64,000 nucleotides of DNA from Planctomycetota bacterium (lineage in GTDB: Bacteria > Planctomycetota > Planctomycetia > Pirellulales > UBA7805), in NCBI GenBank assembly GCA_003389215.1, contig QQVP01000071.1:164165-228164 (forward strand), given 5' to 3'. Every line of letters starts with the position of its first letter. Within the stretch, counting starts at the first letter, position 1. Shown one piece after another: positions 19,848 through 29,260 of the stretch. A program made the position numbers and the translations under genes. The notes below the pieces were generated by a model. The model was not told the origin of the DNA and did not search any database. It saw only the letters and a program-made list of their open reading frames with translations.

Positions 19848-21680
19848 TCATGATGCGCTCCCTTCGACCGTCCTGAACCGGCCTTCCTGTTCCCAGCGTT
19901 CGCCCGCGATGCGAACGAGGATCAGCAGGAATGCGAAGACGACGGCAATGAAACAGACGGAGCTAAACGCCACCGGACTGTTCAAGATACCTTCGAATTG
20001 GCCCGCCTTGTGCTGGTAGATGCCGAACTTGTCGTTAACGGGCTCGATGAAGACGATGGTCGGACCGGCCGCGGCTTTCTTGACGAGCAGCGTCGTCGAC
20101 AGATCGCCGGCGACCACGGACTCCGCGGGGATCTCGATCTCGCTTGCCGCCAGCGTCTCGCGAACCGCCTCCGGAACGTCGCCAGTCGCAATCGCCTTTG
20201 CGCTGGGAGCGTCAATCTCAGTTAACAACGTGTCGCTGCTGGGCAGCTTGTAGAAACAGAAGAGGAAGAAAACGACGAGAAGGTACGCGGGCGTAATGTA
20301 CTTGAGCATGAACTGCACGAAGCGAGGAATTCGAATATGGGCTCCCTGATGGGCCTCGATGTCCCCCTTCTTGATGCCGAAGATCCAGCCGTAAATCACC
20401 GCTTGCAACATCGCCAGGATGAAGATCAGGAACGTTCCGACCCAGAAATCCATCGTGTCCAGGGCCTTCGTGTCTCTGGAGAACCAGGCCACGAATCCGC
20501 AGCCCAGGGCCGAAAGCAGGCCCAGGATCGCGGCCGCCGCATGCCGCTTCAGCCCGAGGCCCTCCTCGAAAAAGGCGATGACCGGCTGCAGCATGGAAAC
20601 GCTGCTCGTGATCGCCGCGACAAACAGCATGAAGAACCACAGGAAGCCGAACAGCTGGCCCCCAGGCATGGCTGCGAAGACATTTGGCAGCGCGATGAAT
20701 CCCAGGCTGAAATTCGAACCGGTAAGGCCGGCAACGGCGGGGCCCAGGAAGATAAACGCCGCCGGCAAGGTGATGAGTCCACCCAGACAAACCTCGAAGA
20801 ACTCGTTCATGCTGCTCGAAGTGAGTCCGCTCAGGACGACGTCGTCATTCTTGCGCAGATAGCTCGCGTAGTTGATGATGATGCCGAAGCCAACTGAAAG
20901 GCTGAAAAATATTTGCCCCGACGCTGCCAGCCAAGTTTGCGGATCGGTCAACTTGTCGCCAACCGGATTCCACATGAATCCGAGGCCGGTCACCACGTTC
21001 TGATCTTCCTCGACCGGAGCACCCAAAGTCAGCACCCGGACCAGAACGATCAGGGCGAGGATGACCATCAGTGGCATCGCGATGCGACAGAACCTCTCGA
21101 TGCCCTTGGTGACGCCGCGATAGATCAGAAAGAAGTTGAAGGCAAAGCACGCCAACAGCGTAAGCAAGAACGGCCAGTTGCCCGGAGAGAAAAGGGCCCC
21201 GTCCTCATTCGCGCCGATGAAATCGAATAGATGGTTCTTGTAGAACTTCGGGTCCTTACCCTCGCGCATCAGATCGCCGCTGAGGTACTTGATCGCATAG
21301 CCCAGGCACCACGCCTCCACGAGCACGTAGTACATGTAGATGATCAGGGGGATCAGCAGCGCGAACGCGCCGACGTACTTCGCCGTGGGGTTTGGCCAAA
21401 GCACGCTAAAGATGCCCGGCGCCGAGTTGAATCCCTTGGTGCCGCCGTAGCGGCCCATCGTCCACTCGGCCCAACAAAGGGGGATTCCAATCACGAGCAG
21501 CGAAACGAAATAGGGCAGCATGAAAGCGCCGCCCCCATTCTCCGCAGCATTTCCCGGGAAACGCAGAAAATTTCCCAGGCCGACCGCCGAGCCGGCCACC
21601 GCCAGAATCACCCCGATCCGGGTTCCCCAAAGTTCGCGACCACCATCTTCCGGATCGCTCTGTTGCGTTTTGGCCACCAT
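19848..21680 (-). CDS. Sodium-dependent symporter, neurotransmitter:sodium symporter (NSS/SNF) family
   Basis: ATG 21680, preceded by AGGAG, gives 610 residues. The longer frame upstream would add 52 residues with no membrane or family features. The first helix, [22 protein letters not shown], is the NSS hallmark and contains the unwound substrate/Na+ site (G-x-G-N-x-x-R-F-P). N-G-G-G-A-F, the P-x-x-W-A-E-W region and about 12 hydrophobic helices follow. Family members import amino acids with Na+. A long extracytoplasmic insert near residues 510-575 precedes the last helix, which is unusual for bacterial members. It is paired with a small MetS-like gene downstream. Confidence 0.92.
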   Translation of the reverse strand: MVAKTQQSDPEDGGRELWGTRIGVILAVAGSAVGLGNFLRFPGNAAENGGGAFMLPYFVSLLVIGIPLCWAEWTMGRYGGTKGFNSAPGIFSVLWPNPTAKYVGAFALLIPLIIYMYYVLVEAWCLGYAIKYLSGDLMREGKDPKFYKNHLFDFIGANEDGALFSPGNWPFLLTLLACFAFNFFLIYRGVTKGIERFCRIAMPLMVILALIVLVRVLTLGAPVEEDQNVVTGLGFMWNPVGDKLTDPQTWLAASGQIFFSLSVGFGIIINYASYLRKNDDVVLSGLTSSSMNEFFEVCLGGLITLPAAFIFLGPAVAGLTGSNFSLGFIALPNVFAAMPGGQLFGFLWFFMLFVAAITSSVSMLQPVIAFFEEGLGLKRHAAAAILGLLSALGCGFVAWFSRDTKALDTMDFWVGTFLIFILAMLQAVIYGWIFGIKKGDIEAHQGAHIRIPRFVQFMLKYITPAYLLVVFFLFCFYKLPSSDTLLTEIDAPSAKAIATGDVPEAVRETLAASEIEIPAESVVAGDLSTTLLVKKAAAGPTIVFIEPVNDKFGIYQHKAGQFEGILNSPVAFSSVCFIAVVFAFLLILVRIAGERWEQEGRFRTVEGSAS

Positions 21681-21908
21681 TCCGCTCCTGCGATGTGGGA
21701 TAGGCTCTTGCCGATCGGTGAGCAAATTATGCTTGCTTTGCCGGCAGGCCACAACGGCAGATGAGCTGCTAAGTGCAGAATTCTGCAAGAGTTGGGGCTT
21801 CTCCCGCTCCACCCCTGCCAGCGTCGATGGCAGCAACTTGACGCAATCGAGCTAACTGATGGATAGGAATAATCTTAGCGTGTTTCTGGATAATAAAATC
21901 ATATAAGC

Positions 21909-21936
21909 TTGTCAAAAATGCGAAAACTCTTATATT
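21909..21936 (+). promoter_or_regulatory. Predicted sigma70-type promoter upstream of sufR, within an AT-rich patch
   Basis: TTGTCA (21909-21914) and TATATT (21931-21936) are separated by 16 bases, a good -35/-10 arrangement, about 108 bases before the sufR ATG. The pair lies in an AT-rich stretch (about 21855-21945) that stands out from its GC-rich surroundings. ATATAAG (21901-21907) and CTTATAT (21929-21935) form a 7-bp inverted repeat over the promoter. This could be the operator for SufR autoregulation. Confidence 0.55.
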
Positions 21937-22043
21937 GAAATGTAGTCGGGGCTCAAAGGAGCCTTCCGCGGAAGAACCGTGGCAGAAGAGTTGGAAATGA
22001 GAAGCTTCACACAGAAAAGGGGTCGTTACCGGAGAGTCGTGTC

Positions 22044-22685
22044 ATGATCAACCAAAGGCAACCTTCGCTCGCCGCCAGCTCCGACGTCACGCTGCTCGAC
22101 ATGCTGCGTCGCGTCGACGAGCTAACCGTGTCGCAGATCGCCGAAGCGATGGGCGTAACGGCCACCGCCGTACGGCAGCGTCTGGTCCGCCTGATGGGGC
22201 AGGGGTTGATCGAACGCAAGGTGCAGCGAAACGGCGAGTCGTCGCGAGGCCGTCCGAGCCATGTCTATTCCTTGACCGAGCAGGGCCGCCGCGCAACCGG
22301 GGCAAATTTTGCCGATCTTTCGATCGCCATGTGGCAGGAAATTCGTCAAATCAAGGACCCAGAGGTCCGCCGCGGACTGTTGGGGCGTTTAGCCAAGACG
22401 CTGGCCGAGATGTACGGTGAGCGGGTGACCGGCAATACGGTTGAAGAGAAGATGGAGTCGATCCGCGGGCTGTTCGCCGAGCGGGGAGTCAAGTTCACCG
22501 TGAATACCGAGAGGGAACTGCCCATCTTGAACGCCGAGACCTGCCCTTATCCGGACCTGGCCGAACAGGATCGGGGCATCTGCTCTCTGGAGAAGATGCT
22601 CATTGCCGAGCTACTGGATGAGAACGTCCACCTCAGCGCCTGTCGGCTTGATGGGGCCGACTGCTGTACCTTTGAAACGCACTAA
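22044..22685 (+). CDS. sufR: SufR-like iron-sulfur transcriptional regulator
   Basis: A 213-residue DNA-binding protein. The N-terminal winged helix-turn-helix (about 15-80) contains L-T-V-S-Q-I-A-E-A-M-G-V-T-A-T-A-V-R-Q-R and G-R-P-S-H-V-Y-S-L-T. The C-terminal half carries a Cys cluster: C at E-T-C-P-Y-P and C at G-I-C-S-L-E separated by 12 residues, then S-A-C-R-L-D-G-A-D-C-C. The CX12C spacing matches SufR, a repressor that senses a [4Fe-4S] cluster and controls suf genes; the later cysteine spacing differs from the cyanobacterial protein. It heads the suf operon, with a good promoter about 110 bases upstream, so autoregulation is likely. Confidence 0.87.
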   Translation: MINQRQPSLAASSDVTLLDMLRRVDELTVSQIAEAMGVTATAVRQRLVRLMGQGLIERKVQRNGESSRGRPSHVYSLTEQGRRATGANFADLSIAMWQEIRQIKDPEVRRGLLGRLAKTLAEMYGERVTGNTVEEKMESIRGLFAERGVKFTVNTERELPILNAETCPYPDLAEQDRGICSLEKMLIAELLDENVHLSACRLDGADCCTFETH

Positions 22686-22798
22686 GTGCTGGATATGATG
22701 ACAGATTCGACAAATTTTGCCGTCGGCTCGCAGCGGCGATTGCCCGCCCGCTGGCGGCCGGTCACGATTCAGCCAACCCGTAGAACGGAATTGATGTA

Positions 22799-23422
22799 AT
22801 GGCCCCACAAGCGTCGACCCGCCCCTGGATTGAAGGGCGCTTCGAAGAGAACGCCCTGACGACGACGATCGAACAGGCCATCAACTGGGCCCGCCAGTCG
22901 AGCCTGTGGCCGATGACATTCGGCCTGGCCTGTTGTGCGATCGAGATGATGGCCGCGGGTGCGAGCCGCTACGACATGGATCGCTTCGGTGCCGGGGCTT
23001 TTCGTGCCACGCCCCGCCAGGCCGACCTGATGATCGTGGCCGGCACGGTCACCTACAAAATGGCCAGCCGTGTGCGTCGGCTCTACAACTTGATGCCCGA
23101 TCCCAAGTTCGTCATTGCGATGGGGGCCTGCACCGTTGGGGGCGGTCCTTACTTCAAGTACGGCTATCACGTCGTCAAGGGTGTCGACCTGGTCGTGCCT
23201 GTCGACGTTTACGTGCCAGGTTGCCCGCCGCGACCCGAGTCGCTGCTGGAAGGGCTGATGCGGATTCAGGACAAGCTCAAGGGCCAGAAGATGAATCGCA
23301 AGCCGGACGCCCCGGTCGGCTCGAAGCTGGAGGACGAATTGCCCGTGCCGCACCACAGCGGCTATGCCGAACCGAAGATCGATCTGGAGCCCGTTTACGA
23401 TCACCAGAAGATCACGGGCTGA
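22799..23422 (+). CDS. nuoB: NADH-quinone oxidoreductase subunit B
   Basis: A 207-residue protein that carries the N2 [4Fe-4S] cluster of respiratory complex I. The ligands are all present: tandem Cys45-Cys46 ([11 protein letters not shown]), Cys111 (M-G-A-C-T-V-G-G-G) and Cys142 (V-P-G-C-P-P-R-P-E). The R-x-T-P-R-Q-A-D segment is also conserved. No other complex I gene is in the window; this one sits between sufR and sufC in the same direction. The ~50-residue C-terminal tail is longer and more charged than in most NuoB. Whether it serves complex I or another hydrogenase-like complex cannot be told from the sequence. Confidence 0.93.
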   Translation: MAPQASTRPWIEGRFEENALTTTIEQAINWARQSSLWPMTFGLACCAIEMMAAGASRYDMDRFGAGAFRATPRQADLMIVAGTVTYKMASRVRRLYNLMPDPKFVIAMGACTVGGGPYFKYGYHVVKGVDLVVPVDVYVPGCPPRPESLLEGLMRIQDKLKGQKMNRKPDAPVGSKLEDELPVPHHSGYAEPKIDLEPVYDHQKITG

Positions 23423-23431
23423 GCCTCCTTT

Positions 23432-23467
23432 GCCCAAAAACACCCCGCCGCCCAAAAACACCCCGCC
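23432..23467. repeat. 18-bp tandem repeat, two copies
   Basis: GCCCAAAAACACCCCGCC occurs twice back to back between nuoB and sufC. It would lie in the leader of the sufC message. No function is evident. Confidence 0.85.
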
Positions 23468-23536
23468 AATTTTCTCAGAACCCAACCCCTGGCGAGAACG
23501 ATGATCGCCCCGAATACGAATCGAACGAACGAGTCC

Positions 23537-24367
23537 ATGAGCAATACCGAGACCCTGAAGATCACCGATCTGCACGTCGCCGTGGAAGGCAAGCCAATTC
23601 TTTGCGGTGCCAGCTTGACCTTGCGTCGTGGTGAAACCCACGCCCTGATGGGCCCCAACGGCTCTGGCAAGAGCACGCTTGGTCTGGCCGTGATGGGCCA
23701 TCCGGCTTACGAGGTGACGAGCGGTTCGGTGGAGCTCGACGGAGTCGACCTGCTGGAGCTGGATCCGGACGAGCGGGCCCGGGCCGGCGTGTTCATGGCA
23801 TTTCAGCGACCGATGGCAATTCCGGGCGTGAAGATGGCCGACTTCCTTCGCCATGCGACGACGAATGTTCGCCAGCCCGATCGCAAGGAGGGCGAAGAGC
23901 TCATCCCGATGCGCGAATTCCGCAAGGAACTGCGCGGCAAGATGGAGCAACTGAAGATCGATCCTGAGTTCGCCCGCCGCTATGTCAACGACGGCTTTTC
24001 CGGCGGAGAGATGAAGCGGGCCGAGATCTTGCAGCTGGCCATGTTGCAGCCGAAATTCGCCATCCTCGACGAAACCGATAGCGGTCTCGACGCCGACGCC
24101 GTCAAGTTGGCCAGCGCCAGCATCGCGGAGATTCGCGGCGGCGAGATGGGCATTCTTATCATCACGCACCACGAGCGACTGTTGGAACACAATCGGCCCG
24201 ACGTGACCCACGTCATGCTGGGCGGACGAATCGTGGAAACGGGTGGGCCGGAGTTGGCAGAAGAGCTGCACCGCGATGGTTTCGATCGCGTGCGGGCCGA
24301 CCACCCGAAAGCGGCGGCCCAAGAAGCGGAACTGGAAAAGCTACAGAAGGAAGAGGCGGTTGGCTAG
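23537..24367 (+). CDS. sufC: Fe-S cluster assembly ATPase SufC
   Basis: ATG 23537 gives 276 residues; an upstream ATG (23501) would add 12. It is an ABC-type ATPase of the SUF system, energising the SufBC2D scaffold. Motifs are Walker [10 protein letters not shown], the Q-loop region M-A-F-Q-R-P, signature [13 protein letters not shown], Walker [13 protein letters not shown], and H-loop I-I-T-H-H. It starts the sufCBD block and is followed 80 bases later by sufB. Confidence 0.97.
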   Translation: MSNTETLKITDLHVAVEGKPILCGASLTLRRGETHALMGPNGSGKSTLGLAVMGHPAYEVTSGSVELDGVDLLELDPDERARAGVFMAFQRPMAIPGVKMADFLRHATTNVRQPDRKEGEELIPMREFRKELRGKMEQLKIDPEFARRYVNDGFSGGEMKRAEILQLAMLQPKFAILDETDSGLDADAVKLASASIAEIRGGEMGILIITHHERLLEHNRPDVTHVMLGGRIVETGGPELAEELHRDGFDRVRADHPKAAAQEAELEKLQKEEAVG

Positions 24368-24447
24368 CTTCGCGCCGGGCGAAACGCCACCGAGACTATT
24401 TCGATGACCCCGCCGACCCGAGGTCGGCTTACTCGATGGAAGACGAC

Positions 24448-25866
24448 ATGGCTACGGATATTACGGCTAAGGACACTTTCGATCCCGCGATTGCGGAGGT
24501 CAACAAGTACGACTTTCGCACGGAGACCCAGGGCGTCTTCAAAGCCCGCAAGGGATTGGACCGCGAAATCGTCGGCCAGATCTCCGAGATGAAGGGAGAG
24601 CCGGCCTGGATGCGCGAGTTCCGCCTGGAGAGTCTCGAGATCTTCGAATCGAAGCCGATGCCCAAGTGGGGCGGCGAGATCAATCTCAACTTTCAGGATG
24701 TATACTACTACCTGAAGCCGACGGATGAGCAGGGTCGCAGCTGGGACGACGTGCCGGCTGAGATCAAAGAGACGTTCGACCGCCTGGGAATTCCCGAGGC
24801 CGAGAAGAAGTACCTGGCCGGCGTGAAAGCCCAGTTCGAGAGCGAAGTCGTCTACGGCTCGCTGCAAGAAGATCTCGCCAAGCAGGGCGTCCTGTTCACC
24901 GATACCGACACGGCCGTGCGCGAGTATCCCGATCTGATGCGGGAGCACTTCGCCACCGTCATTCCGCCCCACGACAACAAGTTCGCCGCGCTCAACTCGG
25001 CGGTCTGGTCGGGCGGTTCGTTCATTTACGTGCCGCCGGGCGTGAGCATCGACTTCCCGCTGCAGGCCTACTTCCGCATCAACGCGGAGAGCATGGGCCA
25101 GTTCGAGCGGACGTTGATCCTCGTCGACGAAGGGGCTCAGGTTCACTACGTCGAGGGATGCACGGCGCCGATGTACACCACCGAGAGCCTGCACTCGGCC
25201 GTCGTCGAGGTGAAGGTCATGAAGGGCGCTCGTTGCCGCTACACGACGATTCAGAACTGGGCCAACAACATTTACAACCTGGTGACGAAGCGGGCGCTCG
25301 CCTATCAGGATGCGGTCATGGAATGGGTCGACGGCAACCTGGGCAGCCAGCTGACGATGAAGTACCCGGCCGTCTACATGATGGAGCCCGGGGCGCGCGG
25401 CGAGATCCTCTCGATCGCGTTCGCCTCGAAGGGTCAGCATCAGGACGCCGGTGCCAAGCTGGTTCACTGTGCCCCGCACACGACCGGTCAGATCATTAGC
25501 AAGTCGATCTCCAAGAACGGCGGTCGCTCCAGCTATCGCGGCCTGGTGAAGGTCGAAGAGGGAGCGAAGCAGTCGAAGTCGAACGTCGTTTGCGACGCCT
25601 TGATTCTCGATCAAGAAAGCCGCAGCGATACCTATCCCTATATCGAGATTGACGAGCAGGACGTCACCATCGGTCACGAAGCGAGTGTCTCGCGGATCGG
25701 CGAAGAGCAGCTGTTCTATCTCATGAGTCGCGGACTCTCGGAAGCCGAGGCGAGTACGATGATCGTCAACGGTTTCATCGAGCCGCTGGTGAAAGAGCTG
25801 CCGATGGAGTACGCAGTCGAAATGAACCGACTGATCGAGCTGCAGATGGAAGGCTCGGTGGGATAG
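24448..25866 (+). CDS. sufB: Fe-S cluster assembly scaffold SufB
   Basis: ATG 24448 (GGAAGA just upstream) gives 472 residues; ATG 24436 is an alternative. The central beta-helix and C-terminal part carry the SufB hallmarks [34 protein letters not shown], and C-D-A-L-I-L-D with the conserved Cys, then G-H-E-A-S-V-S-R-I. SufB is the main scaffold subunit on which clusters are built. The neighbours sufC and sufD complete the complex; no sufS or sufU is in the window. Confidence 0.97.
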   Translation: MATDITAKDTFDPAIAEVNKYDFRTETQGVFKARKGLDREIVGQISEMKGEPAWMREFRLESLEIFESKPMPKWGGEINLNFQDVYYYLKPTDEQGRSWDDVPAEIKETFDRLGIPEAEKKYLAGVKAQFESEVVYGSLQEDLAKQGVLFTDTDTAVREYPDLMREHFATVIPPHDNKFAALNSAVWSGGSFIYVPPGVSIDFPLQAYFRINAESMGQFERTLILVDEGAQVHYVEGCTAPMYTTESLHSAVVEVKVMKGARCRYTTIQNWANNIYNLVTKRALAYQDAVMEWVDGNLGSQLTMKYPAVYMMEPGARGEILSIAFASKGQHQDAGAKLVHCAPHTTGQIISKSISKNGGRSSYRGLVKVEEGAKQSKSNVVCDALILDQESRSDTYPYIEIDEQDVTIGHEASVSRIGEEQLFYLMSRGLSEAEASTMIVNGFIEPLVKELPMEYAVEMNRLIELQMEGSVG

Positions 25867-25995
25867 GCTTTAGGCGTCGCGGAGGCAGCGGCAGTCGTCG
25901 GAGGGTGCGGAGAGTGTCGCCGTCCGGGACGTTGGTCCGTAACGCCTTCGCAAGAGGCACCAGGAAGACAGATTACGCAGAAAGTCCACCCCGAG

Positions 25996-27315
25996 ATGAC
26001 CGAAACGGCTGTTCAAACCGGCTTCAACCAAGACGCGTTCGACGCCTTCCTGGCCGCACGCGACGAGCCCGCCTGGCTCTCCGATCTCCGCCGCGCGGCG
26101 TGGGAGAAGTTTCTGGAATTGCCGATGCCCTCGCGGCAGGACGAAGAGTGGATGCGCACCGACATCCGCCTCTTCCGCCTCGACAGGTTCGGCTTTCCCG
26201 CGGAAGCGGAAGCGAGTCAACTCGATCAGGCCGAGGAAGGCCTGTTGCGGCAGGGGGTCGAGGTCGGCGGGCACACGGTCGCCGTCGACTCGCGTCCGCT
26301 GGCCAGTGAGCTTAGCGACCGGCTCCGCGAGCAGGGCGTCTTGTTCGGCGCACTCGACGAGCTCGTTCGTGAGCACGGCGACCTCTTGCGACCGCACCTC
26401 TTGGCCCGCGCGGTCGATCCTTTCCAAGACAAGTTCGCCGCCCTGCACGCGGCCTGTTGGTCGGGTGGCACGCTGCTCTACGTGCCCCGTGGTGTGGAGG
26501 TCGAGGAGCCGCTGCATCAGCTCTCGCTGCTTTCCGCAGGCGGGGTCGAGCTCGGGCACACGCTCGTCGTCCTCGAAGAAGGCGCAAGCGCCACGCTGCT
26601 GGCCGAGTCGGCCAGCCTGGATCCCGAAGCGGCCGGACTGCACTGCGGCGCAATCGAGCTACTCGTGGGTCCGCGAGCCACGCTTCGCTACGTCAATCTG
26701 CAGAACTGGGGGACGGGCGTGTGGCACTTCGCCCACCAGAAGGCGCTCGTCGATCAGGATGCCAACCTGCAGTGGACGATCGGCGTGTTGGGAAGCCGTT
26801 TGGCCAAGGTGAATCAGCACGTCGCCCTGGTCGGTACCGGTGCCCGAGCCCAAGTGAACGGCGTCATGTTCAGCGAGGGTCGACAGCATCTGAGCTACCA
26901 CACGCTGCAGCATCACGAGGCACCGCACTGCACGAGCGACCTGTTGTACAAGGGCGCCTTGCAGGACGATTCACGCATCGTCTGGCGGGGTATGATCAAG
27001 GTCGATCCCGGCGCACAGAAGACGGACGGCTATCAGCGGAACGACAGCCTGATTCTCAACCGCGAGGCCCGGGCCGATTCCATCCCCGGCCTGGAGATCG
27101 AAGCGGACGACGTTCGCTGCACGCATGGCGCGACGACCGGACGTGTCGACGACGAACAGATTTTCTATTGTCGCACCCGCGGCATGACCCGCAACGAGGC
27201 CGTGCGGATGATCGTGGCCGGCTTCTTTCAGCAGGTGTCGGACCGCATTCCGATTGAGAGCGTCCGCGTGGCCCTGGGTGAGGCGATCGCCCGGAGAATT
27301 CGGGAGTACGAGTGA
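25996..27315 (+). CDS. sufD: Fe-S cluster assembly protein SufD
   Basis: A 439-residue protein related to SufB. Family motifs are W-S-G-G-T-L-L-Y-V-P-R-G-V, Y-V-N-L-Q-N-W-G, R-I-V-W-R-G-M-I-K-V-D-P-G-A-Q-K-T-D-G-Y-Q, and C-T-H-G-A-T-T-G-R-V-D-D-E-Q-I-F-Y. The last contains the conserved His region, with R-C-T-H-G-A-T where SufB has G-H-E-A-S. SufD pairs with SufB and SufC. It starts 129 bases after sufB and is followed by a Rieske-type ferredoxin gene. Confidence 0.96.
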   Translation: MTETAVQTGFNQDAFDAFLAARDEPAWLSDLRRAAWEKFLELPMPSRQDEEWMRTDIRLFRLDRFGFPAEAEASQLDQAEEGLLRQGVEVGGHTVAVDSRPLASELSDRLREQGVLFGALDELVREHGDLLRPHLLARAVDPFQDKFAALHAACWSGGTLLYVPRGVEVEEPLHQLSLLSAGGVELGHTLVVLEEGASATLLAESASLDPEAAGLHCGAIELLVGPRATLRYVNLQNWGTGVWHFAHQKALVDQDANLQWTIGVLGSRLAKVNQHVALVGTGARAQVNGVMFSEGRQHLSYHTLQHHEAPHCTSDLLYKGALQDDSRIVWRGMIKVDPGAQKTDGYQRNDSLILNREARADSIPGLEIEADDVRCTHGATTGRVDDEQIFYCRTRGMTRNEAVRMIVAGFFQQVSDRIPIESVRVALGEAIARRIREYE

Positions 27316-27361
27316 TGGCGGCGTGTCCGCAAGATTCCGGCACCGTCGCGAGATAGCCTGC

Positions 27362-27676
27362 ATGTCCGATTTCCTGCCCGTTGCCGCCGTCAGTGAGATT
27401 CCCGATCCCGGCAAGTTGCTCGTTGAATGCCAGGATCAACTGGTGGTGGTGTTTCATGTCGACGGCCAGTTCTATTGCCTCGACGATGTCTGCACCCACG
27501 ACGGCGGTCCCTTGGGCGAAGGCGAACTGAAAGGCTGCGTAATCGCCTGCCCGCGTCACGGGGCGAAGTTCGATATCCGTACTGGTGCCGCGCTGACGAT
27601 GCCTGCCACACAGGCGACGCGGTCGCACGAGGTGAAGGTGGAAGGGGAGCAGGTGTACGTTCGCCTGAGTTCATGA
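27362..27676 (+). CDS. Rieske-type [2Fe-2S] ferredoxin
   Basis: ATG 27362 gives 104 residues. The Rieske ligand motifs are complete: C44-T-H46 (V-C-T-H-D-G-G-P-L) and C63-P-R-H66 (C-P-R-H-G-A-K-F). It has no membrane segment, so it is a soluble ferredoxin like those of dioxygenase systems. Small Rieske proteins occur inside suf operons of several bacteria, where a role in electron supply to cluster assembly is suspected. It lies between sufD and the sufT-like gene, 46 bases after sufD. Confidence 0.93.
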   Translation: MSDFLPVAAVSEIPDPGKLLVECQDQLVVVFHVDGQFYCLDDVCTHDGGPLGEGELKGCVIACPRHGAKFDIRTGAALTMPATQATRSHEVKVEGEQVYVRLSS

Positions 27677-27739
27677 GGGTTGCCCTCGAGTTCAGCGAGT
27701 GCCACGAACGAGTTCAAGTCAGTTAGCGGAGCTGTTGCC

Positions 27740-28177
27740 ATGTCGATTTCGGAAGACGCCGTACTCGAAAAGTTGAAGAATGTGATCGACCCCGAGTTGT
27801 TCGTCAACGTGGTCGATCTGGGGTTGATCTACGAAGTCAAGATCGGCCCCGAGGCGATGTCGGAGGGCGCCGGCGAGGCGACGACCGCGCCCGGCGATGC
27901 CGACAAAGAAAACTTAGTCGACGCCGGAGGCGTTGATTCGGGAGGCGTCGGCGAGGCCACCGCGGCTGCTGACGACGCGACCGGCGAGCCGGTCAAGATT
28001 GAGATGACGATGACGAGTCCTGCCTGTCCGGCCGGTCCGCAGTTGATCGCGGGGGCCAAGAAGGAGGTAGGCAGCCTCGAGGGTGTCGGCAATGTGGAAG
28101 TGAAGATCGTACTCGACCCGCCCTGGACGCCCGATCGCATGACCGAAGATGCCAAGGATCAACTCGGCATTTTCTGA
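27740..28177 (+). CDS. sufT: SufT/MIP18-type (DUF59) Fe-S maturation protein with acidic insertion
   Basis: ATG 27740 gives 145 residues. Residues 1-37 (D-A-V-L-E-K-L-K-N-V-I-D-P-E-L, N-V-V-D-L-G-L-I-Y-E-V-K-I) and the part from 85 (V-K-I-E-M-T-M-T-S-P-A-C-P-A-G-P) match the MIP18/DUF59 fold, including the conserved Cys96. The D-P-P-W-T-P-D-R-M end also fits. Between two core strands, residues 38-84 are an Ala/Gly/Asp/Glu-rich insertion not found in ordinary family members, which run directly from one strand to the next. DUF59 proteins help deliver Fe-S clusters. It is the last gene of the suf operon. Confidence 0.88.
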   Translation: MSISEDAVLEKLKNVIDPELFVNVVDLGLIYEVKIGPEAMSEGAGEATTAPGDADKENLVDAGGVDSGGVGEATAAADDATGEPVKIEMTMTSPACPAGPQLIAGAKKEVGSLEGVGNVEVKIVLDPPWTPDRMTEDAKDQLGIF

Positions 28178-28219
28178 CGGCGGCCGGCGTCCGACAACAC
28201 CACGCAACGGACGGCGGCG

Positions 28220-29260
28220 ATGAAGATTTTTGTTTACGAGTTTTTGACAGGTGGGGGACTCTATTCACTGGGGCAGTCGCCGCGTGACAATGCTTCGCTG
28301 TTGCGCGAGGGTCGCGCCATGGTCGAGGCCGTCACCACCGACTTGGCGGCGCTCGAATTCTCCCACGTCGACCTGCTTTGCGATGCGCGGGCTAAGCTGA
28401 ATTTGCACGGCATCCCCACCCACAGCGTTAGCAGCGAGGACGAGGAACGCGATCGGTTCTGCGCGTTGGCGGCCGCGGCCGATTGGTCGTTGGTGATTGC
28501 CCCCGAAATTGGCGGCGCCCTGGCGACCCGGCAGCGATGGGTGCGACAGAGTGGCGGTCGACTCTTGGGACCAGGTGAGCGAACGACAGCCATCGCTTCG
28601 GACAAACAGCGGTGCGCTGAGCATCTCGCGGCCCACGGCATGCCCATTCCGCCTGGGGTCGGCGTCGACGGAGGCGTTCTCTTGCCGCCCGATTTCCCGT
28701 ATCCGGCCGTGATCAAGCCGCTCGACGGGGCCGGCTCGGAAGACACCCGTCTCCTCTTCTCGATCGAGGACGCGGCGACGTTCGGGGCTCCGGCGCGGGC
28801 GGCGCGTCTGGAAGAGTACGTGTCTGGCTTGCCGGCCAGTGTCGTGGTCCTCTGCGGCCCCGAAGAGCGAGTTCCACTCATTCCCTGCAGGCAGCACATT
28901 GCAGACGACGACCGTTGTACCTATCTCGGTGGTTCGCTACCGCTGCCCGAGGAGCTTGCCGAGCGGGCCACGCGGCTGGCCACCGCCGCCGTCGCCGCGC
29001 TACCCGATCCCTTGGGTTATCTGGGCGTGGACGTGGTGCTGGGCGAAGAGGCGGCCCGCGACGTGGTCATCGAAATCAACGCCCGGCTGACGACCAGCTA
29101 TGTCGGCTTGCGACATGCCGCTGTCGGCAACTTGGCGCAAGCCATGCTCGACATCGCTGCGGGGCGGCCGGGCGACGTACGCTTTCGCCCGCGACGCATC
29201 GACTTCACCGCCGAGGGTGGCATCCTGCGCTCGACGCGCTGGACGGAGGCAATCTGTTGA
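28220..29260 (+). CDS. ATP-grasp ligase, MfnD-like (C1-cofactor cluster)
   Basis: A 346-residue protein beginning M-K-I-F-V-Y-E-F-L-T-G-G-G-L, an N terminus seen in the ATP-grasp proteins of methanofuran/tetrahydromethanopterin gene sets (MfnD, tyramine-glutamate ligase; Orf17 of methylotrophs). ATP-grasp features include the lysine strand Y-P-A-V-I-K-P-L-D-G-A-G-S, L-E-E-Y-V-S-G, and the late V-I-E-I-N-A-R-L-T-T-S-Y-V-G-L metal/ATP site. Its stop overlaps the start of the next gene (TTGA), so the three genes are coupled. The MfnD assignment relies on this context; a ligase is clear, the exact substrates are inferred. Confidence 0.8.
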   Translation: MKIFVYEFLTGGGLYSLGQSPRDNASLLREGRAMVEAVTTDLAALEFSHVDLLCDARAKLNLHGIPTHSVSSEDEERDRFCALAAAADWSLVIAPEIGGALATRQRWVRQSGGRLLGPGERTTAIASDKQRCAEHLAAHGMPIPPGVGVDGGVLLPPDFPYPAVIKPLDGAGSEDTRLLFSIEDAATFGAPARAARLEEYVSGLPASVVVLCGPEERVPLIPCRQHIADDDRCTYLGGSLPLPEELAERATRLATAAVAALPDPLGYLGVDVVLGEEAARDVVIEINARLTTSYVGLRHAAVGNLAQAMLDIAAGRPGDVRFRPRRIDFTAEGGILRSTRWTEAIC

